Shown here: positions 1-8,516 of the stretch, in pieces | How the letters are laid out: every line of letters starts with the position of its first letter | How positions within the stretch are numbered: the first letter of the stretch is position 1 | Assembly: GCA_910575615.1 (NCBI GenBank) | Contig: CAJTEX010000017.1 | Span: forward strand, 1 to 62,602 | Length of the DNA: 62,602 nt | Origin: Bacteroidales bacterium | Lineage (GTDB): Bacteria > Bacteroidota > Bacteroidia > Bacteroidales > Muribaculaceae | Direction: 5' to 3' | Position numbers and translations under genes: made by a program | Notes under the pieces: model-generated | What the model was told of the DNA's origin: nothing | Database searches by the model: none | Seen by the model: only the letters and a program-made list of their open reading frames with translations

Positions 1-461
1 CATATTGTCTAATGTTTTTATAATGAACGCTTTGGCGATTCATTTGTGCTTGATAATTCGATATATTAACTTAAGTTTCAACTACTTCTGTAATTTTTAC
101 CGAATCATTGATAATAGAATTAGTGTAAAAAAAGTGCTGAATGATTTTGGTCGAGAGAAAACATCAAACCTCAGTAATCCAAAGCGACACGCGAAGCAAC
201 GTTTTTTCAACCAAAACAACAGGTAATTGTCAGAAATAATGGCTGTCTGTACAAGATTTTCCGGTTTATCGCCTCAAAGGTAAACATTTTTTCGCTTTTT
301 ACCCCCTACGAATTGTTAAAATGTATTAATAATATCTATGTGTGTCGTTCTGTAAGTTATTCAATCGTTGACTGACAGCGGAAAAGGCCGGAAAATAAAA
401 CGAGGCCATATTGCCAACCATTGAGGCAGGAATGCGACAAAATGCCAGAGGGGGGGATGCC
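1..461. other. A+T-rich non-coding stretch
   Basis: No gene is supported here. The sequence is clearly richer in A+T than the rest of the window. One open frame of 73 codons (5-226, plus) has an Asn/Arg/Phe-rich, aperiodic translation with no recognisable domain, and I do not accept it. The right edge holds a short inverted repeat (TGAGGCA at 422-428, TGCCTCA at 458-464) that overlaps the stop codon of the minus-strand gene and might help end its transcript, but it lacks a run of T. Confidence 0.5.
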
Positions 462-1742
462 TCAGCTCAGATGGGCGAAAATCTCATTGTAAATGCGGTC
501 AGTGGCCCCGAGGTTGTCGCGGATGTACTTTCCGGCGGCGGCGCCGGCTGTGGATAGCGACTCCTTTGAGGAAAGGAGCGACTCCACTGTTGTCTCAAAC
601 TCCACCTGGCCGACCACTGAGAAACCGCCCCCGCATGAAATCAGGTCGCCGGCCTCCTTGAATTTCGCGTGGTTGGGCCCGAAGATGACTGGTATGCCAT
701 ATACGGCCGCCTCGTTGAGGTTGTGGATGCCCGCGCCAAAACCTCCACCAATGTAAGCCAGGTCGGCGAATCGGTAGAGTGTGGAGAGCTTGCCGAATGA
801 GTCGACTATTATCCCCCTGACCTCGGGAAGCCATTGTGGCAGTTGGCCGTTCTCCTTGCGCGATTTCTTGATGAACCCTATCCACTCCGAGAGCAACATC
901 ACCTTGCCGCCGGTGAAGCGGTTGCGCAATGCCTCCAGACGGGTCTCGTTGAACTCGTGGGGGGCGATGATGAATGCTACCTCGGGATGGGCGTTGAGCC
1001 AGGGAACGTAAATGTCTTCGTCGGCCTCCCATGAGCTGCCGGCGATGAAGTGGGTCCTGGCGTCGGGGGCGAAGCCGGGAAAGCCGGGGATGTCGACTGA
1101 TGAGCGCATCACATCGGTGACGCGGTCGAAACGGGTGTCGCCGGCAACCGTGACATTCTCAACCCCTATCACCCTGAGCAGGCGGCGCGAACGCTCGTCC
1201 TGGACGTAAAGGCGGTCGAAGCAATGGAGCATCCGGCGGAACATGCCGCCGATGTTGCGGAAAAAGCGCTGGCCGGGGCGGAATATCGAGGAGATGAGGT
1301 AGGTAGGTATGCCCCGGCGGTGAAGCTCCTCAAGATAGTTGCCCCAGAACTCATATTTGATGAATATCGCAATCGAGGGACGGGCGATGTCGAGGAATTT
1401 CCTGACGCGGTGGGGGGTGTCGAACGGCAGATAGACCACGGCGTCGGCGAAATGGTAGTTTTTCCTCACCTCGTAGCCCGAGGGGGAGAAGAAGCTGAGC
1501 AGCACCGGCACTTCGGGATGCTCGCGCTTGAGCCGTTCGATCATCGGGCGGCCTTGCTCAAACTCGCCGAGCGACGAGGCATGGAACCATACGGCCCCGG
1601 GCTTGTCGCCGAGCTTGCGGCGCAGCAGGTCGGCAGTGCGGTGCTGGCCCCGGAGCATTTTTCTCACTTTGCGGCTGCGGAGCGAAACCACCTGGGCGGC
1701 GGCTCCGTAAAGCGAGATGGCAGTGTTGTAGAGCAGGTTCAC
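462..1742 (-). CDS. waaA: 3-deoxy-D-manno-octulosonic acid (Kdo) transferase
   Basis: Transfers Kdo from CMP-Kdo to lipid IVA on the cytoplasmic face of the inner membrane, the step that starts the LPS inner core. The 426-residue product has the family's usual length and GT-B layout: a hydrophobic N-terminus (about residues 1-20) that can anchor it, then the acceptor-side motif ASSLGEFEQGRP with the conserved glutamate at about residue 60, and a C-terminal donor-binding half with GGGFGAGIHNLNEAAVYG followed by PVIFGPNH. The start is a GTG; the next residues, NLLYNTAISLYG, match the usual beginning of the family. It lies 60 bases downstream of gltX on the same strand, so the two are probably co-transcribed. 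Identification is from sequence motifs and is firm; whether one or two Kdo residues are added cannot be read here. Confidence 0.95.
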   Translation of the reverse strand: MNLLYNTAISLYGAAAQVVSLRSRKVRKMLRGQHRTADLLRRKLGDKPGAVWFHASSLGEFEQGRPMIERLKREHPEVPVLLSFFSPSGYEVRKNYHFADAVVYLPFDTPHRVRKFLDIARPSIAIFIKYEFWGNYLEELHRRGIPTYLISSIFRPGQRFFRNIGGMFRRMLHCFDRLYVQDERSRRLLRVIGVENVTVAGDTRFDRVTDVMRSSVDIPGFPGFAPDARTHFIAGSSWEADEDIYVPWLNAHPEVAFIIAPHEFNETRLEALRNRFTGGKVMLLSEWIGFIKKSRKENGQLPQWLPEVRGIIVDSFGKLSTLYRFADLAYIGGGFGAGIHNLNEAAVYGIPVIFGPNHAKFKEAGDLISCGGGFSVVGQVEFETTVESLLSSKESLSTAGAAAGKYIRDNLGATDRIYNEIFAHLS

Positions 1743-1802
1743 TCTTTTCGGCGGATTGGTGTAGGTCTATCTCTTCAATTAAAAGGTCAGGCGGCTGAGG
1801 TG

Positions 1803-3341
1803 TCAGGCCTGGGGCACCTCGATGGAGGCGATGGCCTTGCGGATGCGGCTGATGGTCTCTGGGCGGCCCATAAGCTCGGTGATGTCAAACATATGGGGGC
1901 CTTTGCACTGCCCTACCACGGCCAGGCGGAAGGCGTTCATGACGTTGCCCATATGGTAGCCGTTGTCGGTGATCCATTTCAGCACCACCGGTTCGGCTGC
2001 GGCCGACGAGAAGTCATCGAGGCCTTCAAGCACTCCGATGAGCTGCTCCATTATCTCGGGAGTGCCCTCCTTCCAGCGTTTGCGAATATCCTTCTCGGCA
2101 TATTCCTCGGGGGCCTTGAAGAAGAATCCGCCCTGATCCCAGAGGTCGGGGAGCAAGTCGGCGCGGCCCTTGACCATGTCGATGGCCCTGGCGGTGTAGT
2201 CGGCCGAGAAGTCGTCGGGATTCACCCCGTTGGCCTCCATGATCGGGCGGAACATGGCGGCAAGCTCGCTGCCGGGGGTGTTCATGAGGTATTCGTGGTT
2301 GAACCATTTTCCTTTCTCGAAGGCAAACCGGGCGCCTGATTTCGAGCAGTGGGAGAATGAGAACTTGTCAATCAGCTCCTGCATCGACATCACCTCGGTG
2401 TCGTCGCCGGGGTTCCAGCCCAGGAGGGCCAGGAAGTTGACCAGCGCCTCGGGCAGGTAGCCTTTCTCGCGGAAGCCTGACGAGGTCTCGCCGCTCTTGG
2501 GATCATGCCATTCCAGGGGGAAGACAGGGAAGCCGAGGCGGTCGCCGTCGCGCTTGGAGAGCTTGCCTTTGCCGTCGGGCTTGAGCAGCAGGGGGAGGTG
2601 GACAAACCGGGGCATCGTGTCGGTCCAGCCGAACGCCTCGTAAAGGAGGACATGCAGGGGGGCCGAGGGGAGCCATTCCTCTCCGCGGATGACATGGCTG
2701 ACCTCCATCAGATGGTCATCGACGATGTTGGCCAGATGGTAGGTGGGGAGGTCGTCGGCGCTCTTGTACAGCACCTTGTCGTCAAGGATGCTGGAGCTGA
2801 TGGTGACCTCTCCGCGGATGAGGTCGTCGACCTTCACGTCGCGGCCCGGCTCGATGAGGAAACGGACAACATAGGGTGTGCCCTCGGAGATGAGGCGGTC
2901 GACCTCCTCGCGGGGCATCGACAGGGAGTTGCGCATCGACATGCGGGTCGACGCGTCATACTGGAAGTTGGGTCTCTCGGCGCGGGCCTTTTCAAGTTCC
3001 TGTGGAGTGTCGAATGCGATGTAGGCTTTCCCCGCGTCAAGCAGGTCTTTGACGTGTCGGCGATAGATGTCGCGGCGCTCGCTCTGCTTGTAAGGGCCGT
3101 ATGCGCCACCCTCGCGCACCCCTTCGTCAATCCCGATTCCGAGCCATTTGAGCGACTCGTTGATATAGTCTTCCGCTCCCGGGACAAAACGCTGGGAGTC
3201 GGTGTCTTCGATTCTGAGAATCATGTCGCCGCCGTTCTGGCGGGCGAAAATGTAGTTATACAAGGCGGTACGCACACCTCCGATGTGGAGAGGCCCCGTG
3301 GGGGAAGGGGCGAAGCGCACCCTGACTTTTCTTTGTGTCAT
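1803..3341 (-). CDS. gltX: Glutamate--tRNA ligase
   Basis: Charges tRNA-Glu with glutamate in the cytosol. The 512-residue class I synthetase has the HIGH-type signature in [13 protein letters not shown] close to the N-terminus and the KMSKS-type loop as KLSKRDG near residue 262, both with the residues needed for ATP binding. The C-terminal third is the helical anticodon-binding region. Length and start ([19 protein letters not shown]) are normal for the family. A -7 element on the minus strand (3394-3401) lies about 50 bases upstream. There is no sign of a second copy or of gatCAB genes in this window, so whether this enzyme is discriminating cannot be judged. Confidence 0.97.
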   Translation of the reverse strand: MTQRKVRVRFAPSPTGPLHIGGVRTALYNYIFARQNGGDMILRIEDTDSQRFVPGAEDYINESLKWLGIGIDEGVREGGAYGPYKQSERRDIYRRHVKDLLDAGKAYIAFDTPQELEKARAERPNFQYDASTRMSMRNSLSMPREEVDRLISEGTPYVVRFLIEPGRDVKVDDLIRGEVTISSSILDDKVLYKSADDLPTYHLANIVDDHLMEVSHVIRGEEWLPSAPLHVLLYEAFGWTDTMPRFVHLPLLLKPDGKGKLSKRDGDRLGFPVFPLEWHDPKSGETSSGFREKGYLPEALVNFLALLGWNPGDDTEVMSMQELIDKFSFSHCSKSGARFAFEKGKWFNHEYLMNTPGSELAAMFRPIMEANGVNPDDFSADYTARAIDMVKGRADLLPDLWDQGGFFFKAPEEYAEKDIRKRWKEGTPEIMEQLIGVLEGLDDFSSAAAEPVVLKWITDNGYHMGNVMNAFRLAVVGQCKGPHMFDITELMGRPETISRIRKAIASIEVPQA

Positions 3342-3393
3342 TCCGGTTTATCTCTTGACGGAAGGCCACTGGGGCGCCTCCGGAATTTGGCTG

Positions 3394-3401
3394 CAAAATT
3401 A
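3394..3401 (-). promoter_or_regulatory. -7 element of the gltX-waaA promoter
   Basis: On the minus strand this reads TAATTTTG, which fits the Bacteroidota -7 consensus TAnnTTTG. No convincing -33 TTTG is present at the right distance, so the call rests on the -7 box and its place about 50 bases before gltX. Confidence 0.5.
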
Positions 3402-3492
3402 GCGATTTTTTCTTAAAAAACATAAATCCGCCCGATATTTCGACGGAATCGGCGGTTATGTCGAATCCTCAGCGACATCATCGCCGGGGCCG

Positions 3493-5151
3493 TCACTTGT
3501 ATATGAAGCGGCGTATCGAGTGCTTGGGGGTCTTCTCGAACTCGTCGGGATGGATTTCGATTTCCGAGACGCGGGCATAGGCCGGGAGGGCCTTGTTGAG
3601 CGTAGGCAGCAGCGCCGCCACTTTGTCGTTGGCCTGGGCCTCCGACAGCCCCTGCTTGCGGGCCGTCTCATAGTCGGGATGCACCAGGGCCACGAGCCGC
3701 CCCTTGCGGTCGACCACGACGCTCTCCCCCACCAGCGGGAGGTCGTTGAGCACAATCTCCACCTCCTCGGGGTATATGTTCTGGCCCGACGGGCCGAGTA
3801 TCATGTCCTTCTCGCGGCCACGGATGTAGAGGTAGCCGTCGGCATCCATCGTGCATATGTCGCCGGTGTTGAGCCAGCCGTCGGCAGAAAGCGCCTCGCG
3901 GGTGGCCTGCCCGTTCTTGAAATAGCCTTTCATCACGTTGGGGCCTTTGAGGTAAAGCACGCCCGGCACCTCCCGGGGGTCGGGGGAGTCGATCCTCACC
4001 TCCATGCCGTCGACCACACGCCCGCAGGAATGGGGCCGCTGGGTGGCCCACCACTCGTAGGTCACAAGCGGGGCGCACTCGGTCATGCCGTAGCCTATCG
4101 TGAACGGGAACCGGATTTTGCGGAGGAACTCCTCGACATCGGCCGTCAGCGGCGCGCCGCCGAGGATTAGCTGCCTGAGGTTGCCGCCGAGCGCGCCGAC
4201 GAGCTGCCTGCGGATTTTAGCATAGACGAGTTGCCTTATTCCGGGAATGGATGTGAGCAGCCTCACCACCGGCTTTTTGAGCAGCGGGAACACTTTTCCC
4301 CTGACTATCTTCTCAATGACGAGCGGCACCGTGATGACAAGCTGCGGCCTGACCTGGGCGAAAGCCTCGAGAAGCACTTTCGGCGAGGGGACGCGTCCCA
4401 GGAATGTGATGTTGCATCCTTTGCAGAGGGGAAACAGGAACTCGAAGACAAGCCCGTACATATGGGCCAGCGGGAGCATGCTCAGCATGCCGTCGCCGGG
4501 ATGGAGGAACTCAATCTGACCGAGGGCGAATCCGATGTTGCCCCAGAGGTTGCCGTAAGTGATCATCACCCCCTTGGAGTTGCCGGTAGAGCCTGATGTG
4601 TAGTTGATCAGGGCCAGCTCATCAGAGACGGGTTCATGGTAACGGATATCCTCTGCCTTGTATCCCTCGGGGTAGAGCCGGGTGAACATGGTGTCGAGCG
4701 CATCGACCGCCGACTTGATTTTGTCGCCTCGGTCAGACACCACCTCGAGGTCGCCGAGCAACAGCACCCCATCCACCCCGGGCATACGGTCCATGTCGAG
4801 GTTGTCGGCGATTGACCGCTCGGTGAACAGCAGACGGGCCTCGGCATGGGTCACCAGATGGACGATATTGCCGGGCTGGAACTCATGGAGCAGCGGCACC
4901 ACGACCGCCCCGTAGGTCAACGCGCCCAGAAATGTCACGGCCCACTCGGCGGAGTTGCGGGCGCAGAGGGCGACCCGGTCGCCCGGCTTCAGGCCGATGG
5001 CCTTATATAATATGTGGAAGCGGGCGACACGCGCGGCGACTTCGCCATATGTCAAGGTGTTTCCGTGGAAATCGGTCAGCGCGTCGCGGCTCCAGTTGGC
5101 GGCGAGGCTTTCGGAGATGGCTCTTATGAGGCGGTCATTCATCTTTTTCAC
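3493..5151 (-). CDS. AMP-dependent acyl-CoA synthetase (long-chain fatty acid type)
   Basis: Activates a carboxylic acid, probably a long-chain fatty acid, to its adenylate and then the CoA thioester. The 552-residue protein carries the full set of ANL-superfamily motifs: the P-loop YTSGSTGNSKG at about residue 185, the A5 motif GYGMTECAPLVTY, the A7 motif GWLNTGDICTMDADGYLYIRG around 420-440, and the C-terminal GQNIYPEEVE with its hinge. The start MKKMNDRLIRAISESL is taken; the Met three codons on is equally possible. It stands alone, divergent from the TlpA-like gene. The acyl chain used cannot be decided from sequence; aryl or branched substrates are possible. Confidence 0.88.
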   Translation of the reverse strand: MKKMNDRLIRAISESLAANWSRDALTDFHGNTLTYGEVAARVARFHILYKAIGLKPGDRVALCARNSAEWAVTFLGALTYGAVVVPLLHEFQPGNIVHLVTHAEARLLFTERSIADNLDMDRMPGVDGVLLLGDLEVVSDRGDKIKSAVDALDTMFTRLYPEGYKAEDIRYHEPVSDELALINYTSGSTGNSKGVMITYGNLWGNIGFALGQIEFLHPGDGMLSMLPLAHMYGLVFEFLFPLCKGCNITFLGRVPSPKVLLEAFAQVRPQLVITVPLVIEKIVRGKVFPLLKKPVVRLLTSIPGIRQLVYAKIRRQLVGALGGNLRQLILGGAPLTADVEEFLRKIRFPFTIGYGMTECAPLVTYEWWATQRPHSCGRVVDGMEVRIDSPDPREVPGVLYLKGPNVMKGYFKNGQATREALSADGWLNTGDICTMDADGYLYIRGREKDMILGPSGQNIYPEEVEIVLNDLPLVGESVVVDRKGRLVALVHPDYETARKQGLSEAQANDKVAALLPTLNKALPAYARVSEIEIHPDEFEKTPKHSIRRFIYK

Positions 5152-5301
5152 AAGTTTTATCGTTATGCATATGGATACATAACAAATTTTTTCCGTACTT
5201 TGTCGGCGACAAAGCGCGTGGATTTTTCAGACGCCTTCGGCCTACCGCCGGTTTCCGCTAAAGAAACCAACTTCCAGGCAGTCCTGAAAGCAAAATTCCC
5301 G

Positions 5302-5309
5302 CAAAATTA
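5302..5309 (-). promoter_or_regulatory. Possible -7 element for the acyl-CoA synthetase gene
   Basis: Reads TAATTTTG on the minus strand (consensus TAnnTTTG), giving a leader of about 150 bases. No matching -33 box is seen, and it sits only 25 bases before the plus-strand gene, so this is tentative. Confidence 0.3.
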
Positions 5310-5333
5310 ATAAAACTCACTAAATACCGCAAG

Positions 5334-6389
5334 ATGAACCGCAAATATCTTCAATTCGCCGGAGCGCTGCTGCTGACGGCATGCTCCGCATCTGCCGCCG
5401 GGGACAGCTACACCGTCAATGTCGCGATGCCCCCGGCCGCCAACGGCGAGACCGCTTTCATCGTCAACTTTGACAACGGCGAGAAAATCGACTCAGTGAT
5501 GGTCGAGAACGGCAAGGCTGTCTTCAAAGGCACCGTGGAGCAACCTGTGCTGGCCCGCGTGCTGGTCAACGGCCAGCGTTACGGCAACTTCATTCTCGAG
5601 CAGGGCGACATAACACTCCAGAGGGGCGGGGCCGTCAAGGGCGGCTCTCTCAACGGCGAGCTTGAGAAAGCCATGAAGGGTGTCGAGGCCATACAGGCCA
5701 AAGCCGCCAAGCTGCCCCAGGACTCGACCTACGCCAACCGCATGGCCATCCTCGAGAATGAATACAACTCCTACATGGACTCGGTGGTGGCTGCCAACGC
5801 CACCAACCCCATCGGCTACATGTTCTTCATCAACCAGGCCTACGACTACGACCTGCCGCGCCTAAACAAGGCCCTTGAGCAATATCCGGCAATGAAAGGC
5901 TACCAGCGCACCGCCAAGCTGGTCGAGGCCCTGCAACAGAAGGAGAAGACCCAGCCGGGCAACAAGTTCATCGACTTCACCATCACCAACGACTCCATCT
6001 CGCAGAGCCTGTCTGACTATGTCGGCAAGGGACGTTACACACTGGTCGACTTCTGGGCGAGCTGGTGCGGCCCCTGCATCCGCGAGACCAAGGTGCTGAA
6101 GAAAATCCGCGAGGAGTTCCAGGGCAAGCCCCTCGACATCCTCGGAGTGGCCGTATGGGACGAGCCTGCCAACACCGAGGCCGCCATCAAGCGCCACGAG
6201 CTGCCATGGCCACAGATAATCAACGCCCAGTCGGTGCCCACCGACCTTTACGGCATATCGGGCATCCCCTGCATCATCCTCTTCGGACCCGACGGCACCA
6301 TCATCTCGCGTGACCTCCAGGGTGAGGAGCTGACCAAGTCGGTGCGCGCCGCGCTCAATCCCGCCGAAGAGAAGCCCCAGGCCGACTGA
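5334..6389 (+). CDS. TlpA-like thiol-disulfide oxidoreductase lipoprotein with DUF4369 domain
   Basis: A 351-residue exported protein with the two-part build common in Bacteroidota: an N-terminal DUF4369 beta-domain (about residues 28-130), a helical linker, and a C-terminal thioredoxin fold (about 205-345). The signal peptide ends in LLLTACSAS, a lipobox, so it is probably a periplasm-facing lipoprotein. The redox motif WASWCGPCIRETK is intact at about residue 240, and the cis-proline region is GISGIPCIILF. Such proteins keep periplasmic thiols reduced or help cytochrome and folding pathways, but the partner is unknown. It is a single-gene unit; a strong hairpin (6416-6455) follows. Confidence 0.9.
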   Translation: MNRKYLQFAGALLLTACSASAAGDSYTVNVAMPPAANGETAFIVNFDNGEKIDSVMVENGKAVFKGTVEQPVLARVLVNGQRYGNFILEQGDITLQRGGAVKGGSLNGELEKAMKGVEAIQAKAAKLPQDSTYANRMAILENEYNSYMDSVVAANATNPIGYMFFINQAYDYDLPRLNKALEQYPAMKGYQRTAKLVEALQQKEKTQPGNKFIDFTITNDSISQSLSDYVGKGRYTLVDFWASWCGPCIRETKVLKKIREEFQGKPLDILGVAVWDEPANTEAAIKRHELPWPQIINAQSVPTDLYGISGIPCIILFGPDGTIISRDLQGEELTKSVRAALNPAEEKPQAD

Positions 6390-6415
6390 CCCCGGCCGCC
6401 AGCAACTTTACCAAT

Positions 6416-6455
6416 GCACAAGGGGTGTGTCGCATCTGCGACATACCCCTTGTGC
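6416..6455. terminator. Convergent hairpin between the TlpA-like and VanZ genes
   Basis: An 18-base-pair stem (6416-6433 with 6438-6455, one G-U pair) closes on a 4-base loop. It sits between the ends of two convergent genes, so it can act in both directions. The downstream T-tract is weak (GTTTCCC), which leaves open a role in RNA stability instead of termination. Confidence 0.65.
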
Positions 6456-6475
6456 GTTTCCCGTATGGCAGCCTG

Positions 6476-6907
6476 TCAACGCCGGCGCAGGAGCAGAGCA
6501 GCCACCCATGGCGACACACAGGCCGAGAGCATAGCCCCCGCGCCGTCGGCGAGGAAGTCAAGCATGTCGCATCCGCGGCCAAGCCCCATCCACGACTGCA
6601 ACAGCTCTATCGCGCCACCGAAAAGAGTGGCGCAGGCCGCCATGGCCAGCAACGGTATGAGTGAGCCACAACGGGGCATCTCACCCGTCTGCTCGTAACG
6701 GCGCTGATGCAAAAGCTCGCGGTCGACGACGAGCGCGAACACGAGACCGCCGAACATCAGGGCATGGGCAATCTTGTCGGCATGTTCAAACAGCCCCACC
6801 TCGGGGTCGGGCAGCGGATTGGGGGCGAGCGTAAGCCATAGGATGGCGATCACCACCACCGACGAGAACAGGCCGGGACACATCTGCGTGAGATATTTCT
6901 GTAGCAT
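6476..6907 (-). CDS. VanZ-family membrane protein
   Basis: A small inner-membrane protein with four predicted transmembrane segments. The pattern LTLAPNPLPDPE after the first helix, then FEHADKIAHALMFGGLVF, and further on FGGAIELLQSWMGLGRGCDMLDFLADGAGA is characteristic of VanZ-like proteins, which in Enterococcus contribute to teicoplanin resistance but have no known enzymatic role in Bacteroidota. The start is placed at the ATG at 6907 (MLQKYLTQM, 143 residues) because the longer frame would begin inside the promoter's -7 box (6935-6942). The gene is monocistronic. Confidence 0.85.
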   Translation of the reverse strand: MLQKYLTQMCPGLFSSVVVIAILWLTLAPNPLPDPEVGLFEHADKIAHALMFGGLVFALVVDRELLHQRRYEQTGEMPRCGSLIPLLAMAACATLFGGAIELLQSWMGLGRGCDMLDFLADGAGAMLSACVSPWVAALLLRRR

Positions 6908-6934
6908 AAGCGATTCTTTAAGAGAGATGAGCCG

Positions 6935-6965
6935 CAAAGTTAAGGATTTATCTCAAAACAGCAAA
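6935..6965 (-). promoter_or_regulatory. Promoter of the VanZ gene
   Basis: On the minus strand: TTTG (6965-6962), 19 bases, then TAACTTTG (6942-6935). Both boxes and the spacing match the Bacteroidota primary sigma factor consensus (TTTG, 19-21 bases, TAnnTTTG). It fixes the translation start at 6907. Confidence 0.75.
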
Positions 6966-7056
6966 ACCACATTCCACAATCGGATGGTTAAAAATTATGT
7001 CTTAAAACATAAAAATTTTTAAGCCCGTTTTTGCCGTTATTTCAATGGAAAATCGG

Positions 7057-7064
7057 TACATTTG
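7057..7064 (+). promoter_or_regulatory. -7 element of the alanine dehydrogenase promoter
   Basis: TACATTTG, matching TAnnTTTG. A TTG ends at 7033, 23 bases upstream, which is wider than the usual 19-21. The leader to the ATG at 7113 would be about 40 bases. Confidence 0.55.
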
Positions 7065-7112
7065 CGACAAACAAAACTTTCAATCAATATTCACCGAAAA
7101 ATCTCAACCACC

Positions 7113-8219
7113 ATGATCATCGGAGTACCTAAAGAAATCAAGAACAACGAGAACCGAGTGGCAGTAACCCCCTCAGGCGTGCGCGAGCTCGTATGCCACG
7201 GCCATAAGGTATATGTCCAGCACACGGCCGGAGAAGGCTCGGGATTTCCTGACGAACTTTATGTCAAGGCCGGAGCCGAAATCCTCCCGAAAATCGAGGA
7301 TGTCTACGCCATCGCCGAGATGATCATAAAGGTAAAGGAACCCATCAAGCCCGAGTATCCCCTCATCCGCCGCGACCAGGTGGTCTTCACATACTTCCAT
7401 TTCGCCTCAGACCGCGAGCTGACCGAGGCCATGATACGCTCGGGAGCCGTCTGCATCGCGTACGAGACCGTGGAGCTGCCCAACCGCCAGCTCCCCCTGC
7501 TCATCCCGATGAGCGAGGTGGCAGGCCGCATGTCGATCCAGGAGGGCGCGCGCTTCCTTGAGAAGCCCCAGGGAGGCATGGGAGTGCTGCTCGGAGGCGT
7601 TCCGGGAGTGAAACCCGCCAAGGTGCTGATCCTCGGCGCGGGCGTCGTGGGCCGCAACGCAGCCCTCATGGCAGCCGGCATGGGCGCCGACGTCACCATC
7701 ACCGACATCTCGCTCCCCACCCTGCGCTATGTCGCCGACGTCATGCCCAAGAATGTCAAGACCCTCTACTCCTCGCGCCACAACATAGAGGCCGAGCTGC
7801 CCGACACAGACCTGGTGATCGGCTCGGTGCTCATCCCCGGCGCCAAGGCCCCCAAGCTCGTCACCCGCGACATGCTCGCGCTGATGCGCCCCGGCACACT
7901 GCTGGTGGATGTCGCCATCGACCAGGGCGGATGCTTCGAGACATCGACCCCCACCACCCACTCCAACCCGACCTACACCATCGACGGCATCATACACTAC
8001 GCCGTGGCCAACATCCCCGGCGCGGTGCCCCGCACCTCCACCCTGGCCCTGACCAACGCCACCCTCCCCTACGCCATCCGACTGGCCGACAAGGGATGGC
8101 GCCAGGCCTGCAAGGAAGACAAGGCCCTCGCCCTTGGAGTAAACATCGTGGAGGGGAAAGTAGTGTTCCCCGCCGTGGCCCAGGCATGGGATCTCCCCTG
8201 CCACGAGCTGACGCTCTGA
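7113..8219 (+). CDS. ald: Alanine dehydrogenase
   Basis: Interconverts L-alanine and pyruvate plus ammonia with NAD, a cytosolic link between nitrogen and carbon metabolism. The 368-residue product begins MIIGVPKEIKNNENRVAVTP, the classical start of the family, which is why the ATG at 7113 is used and not the upstream in-frame TTG that lies in the -7 box. The N-terminal domain carries IIKVKEP and the pyruvate-contacting segment YFHFA; the NAD-binding loop is ILGAGVVGRNAALMAAGMGADV. The end, VAQAWDLPCHEL, is also typical. It is a stand-alone gene, next to ilvE but with a separate promoter in between. Confidence 0.95.
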   Translation: MIIGVPKEIKNNENRVAVTPSGVRELVCHGHKVYVQHTAGEGSGFPDELYVKAGAEILPKIEDVYAIAEMIIKVKEPIKPEYPLIRRDQVVFTYFHFASDRELTEAMIRSGAVCIAYETVELPNRQLPLLIPMSEVAGRMSIQEGARFLEKPQGGMGVLLGGVPGVKPAKVLILGAGVVGRNAALMAAGMGADVTITDISLPTLRYVADVMPKNVKTLYSSRHNIEAELPDTDLVIGSVLIPGAKAPKLVTRDMLALMRPGTLLVDVAIDQGGCFETSTPTTHSNPTYTIDGIIHYAVANIPGAVPRTSTLALTNATLPYAIRLADKGWRQACKEDKALALGVNIVEGKVVFPAVAQAWDLPCHELTL

Positions 8220-8516
8220 CGCCACCGGCCTGCAGGCCACACCAAGAAAAGAGAATCATTTACCGTCTCTAATCCTGTTCAGACTGTATCAGGCCGCCCC
8301 GCTCTCCCCCGCTCCGACGGGAGACCCCGTGGCGGCCTGACTCGCAGGCATAAGCGCGCCTTACAGTTTCGACTCCACAGCCCGCCAAAAGGGCGCCGCA
8401 GATAGCGGTTTTCAAAGTTTTTAAGAAAATTATCGCGAAAATCGACTCTGATTAGAAATAAATCCGTATATTTGCGAAAACAAAAAATCTTATCACGAAC
8501 ATAAACCCGACTGACA
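8220..8516. other. Intergenic region with a 52-base two-tier hairpin
   Basis: A perfect 10-base-pair outer stem (8289-8298 with 8331-8340, TCAGGCCGCC/GGCGGCCTGA) encloses a second 6-pair stem (8303-8308 with 8319-8324). No T-tract follows, so it is a poor intrinsic terminator; it could be an RNA end protector, a palindromic repeat, or a site for a protein. The remaining sequence is A+T-rich and leads to the ilvE promoter. Confidence 0.6.
8467..8474 (+). promoter_or_regulatory. -7 element of the ilvE promoter
   Basis: TATATTTG, a perfect TAnnTTTG, 42 bases before the ilvE start. The -33 region has no clear TTTG. Confidence 0.6.

Noticed and set aside
5-226. Small gene at the left edge
   Set aside because: 73 codons in A+T-rich DNA, no domain, no promoter with good boxes, unusual composition.
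1224-2339. Long open frame (371 codons) on the plus strand
   Set aside because: It runs antisense across waaA and gltX. Its translation is Ala/Gly/Val/Glu-rich without domains, an effect of GC-rich codon use in the real genes.
2505-3416. Long plus-strand frame (303 codons) opposite gltX
   Set aside because: Same reason: antisense to a gene with every catalytic motif, and no recognisable domain of its own.
7407-8240. 277-codon minus-strand frame
   Set aside because: Antisense to alanine dehydrogenase; low-complexity Gly/Val/Asp/His translation.
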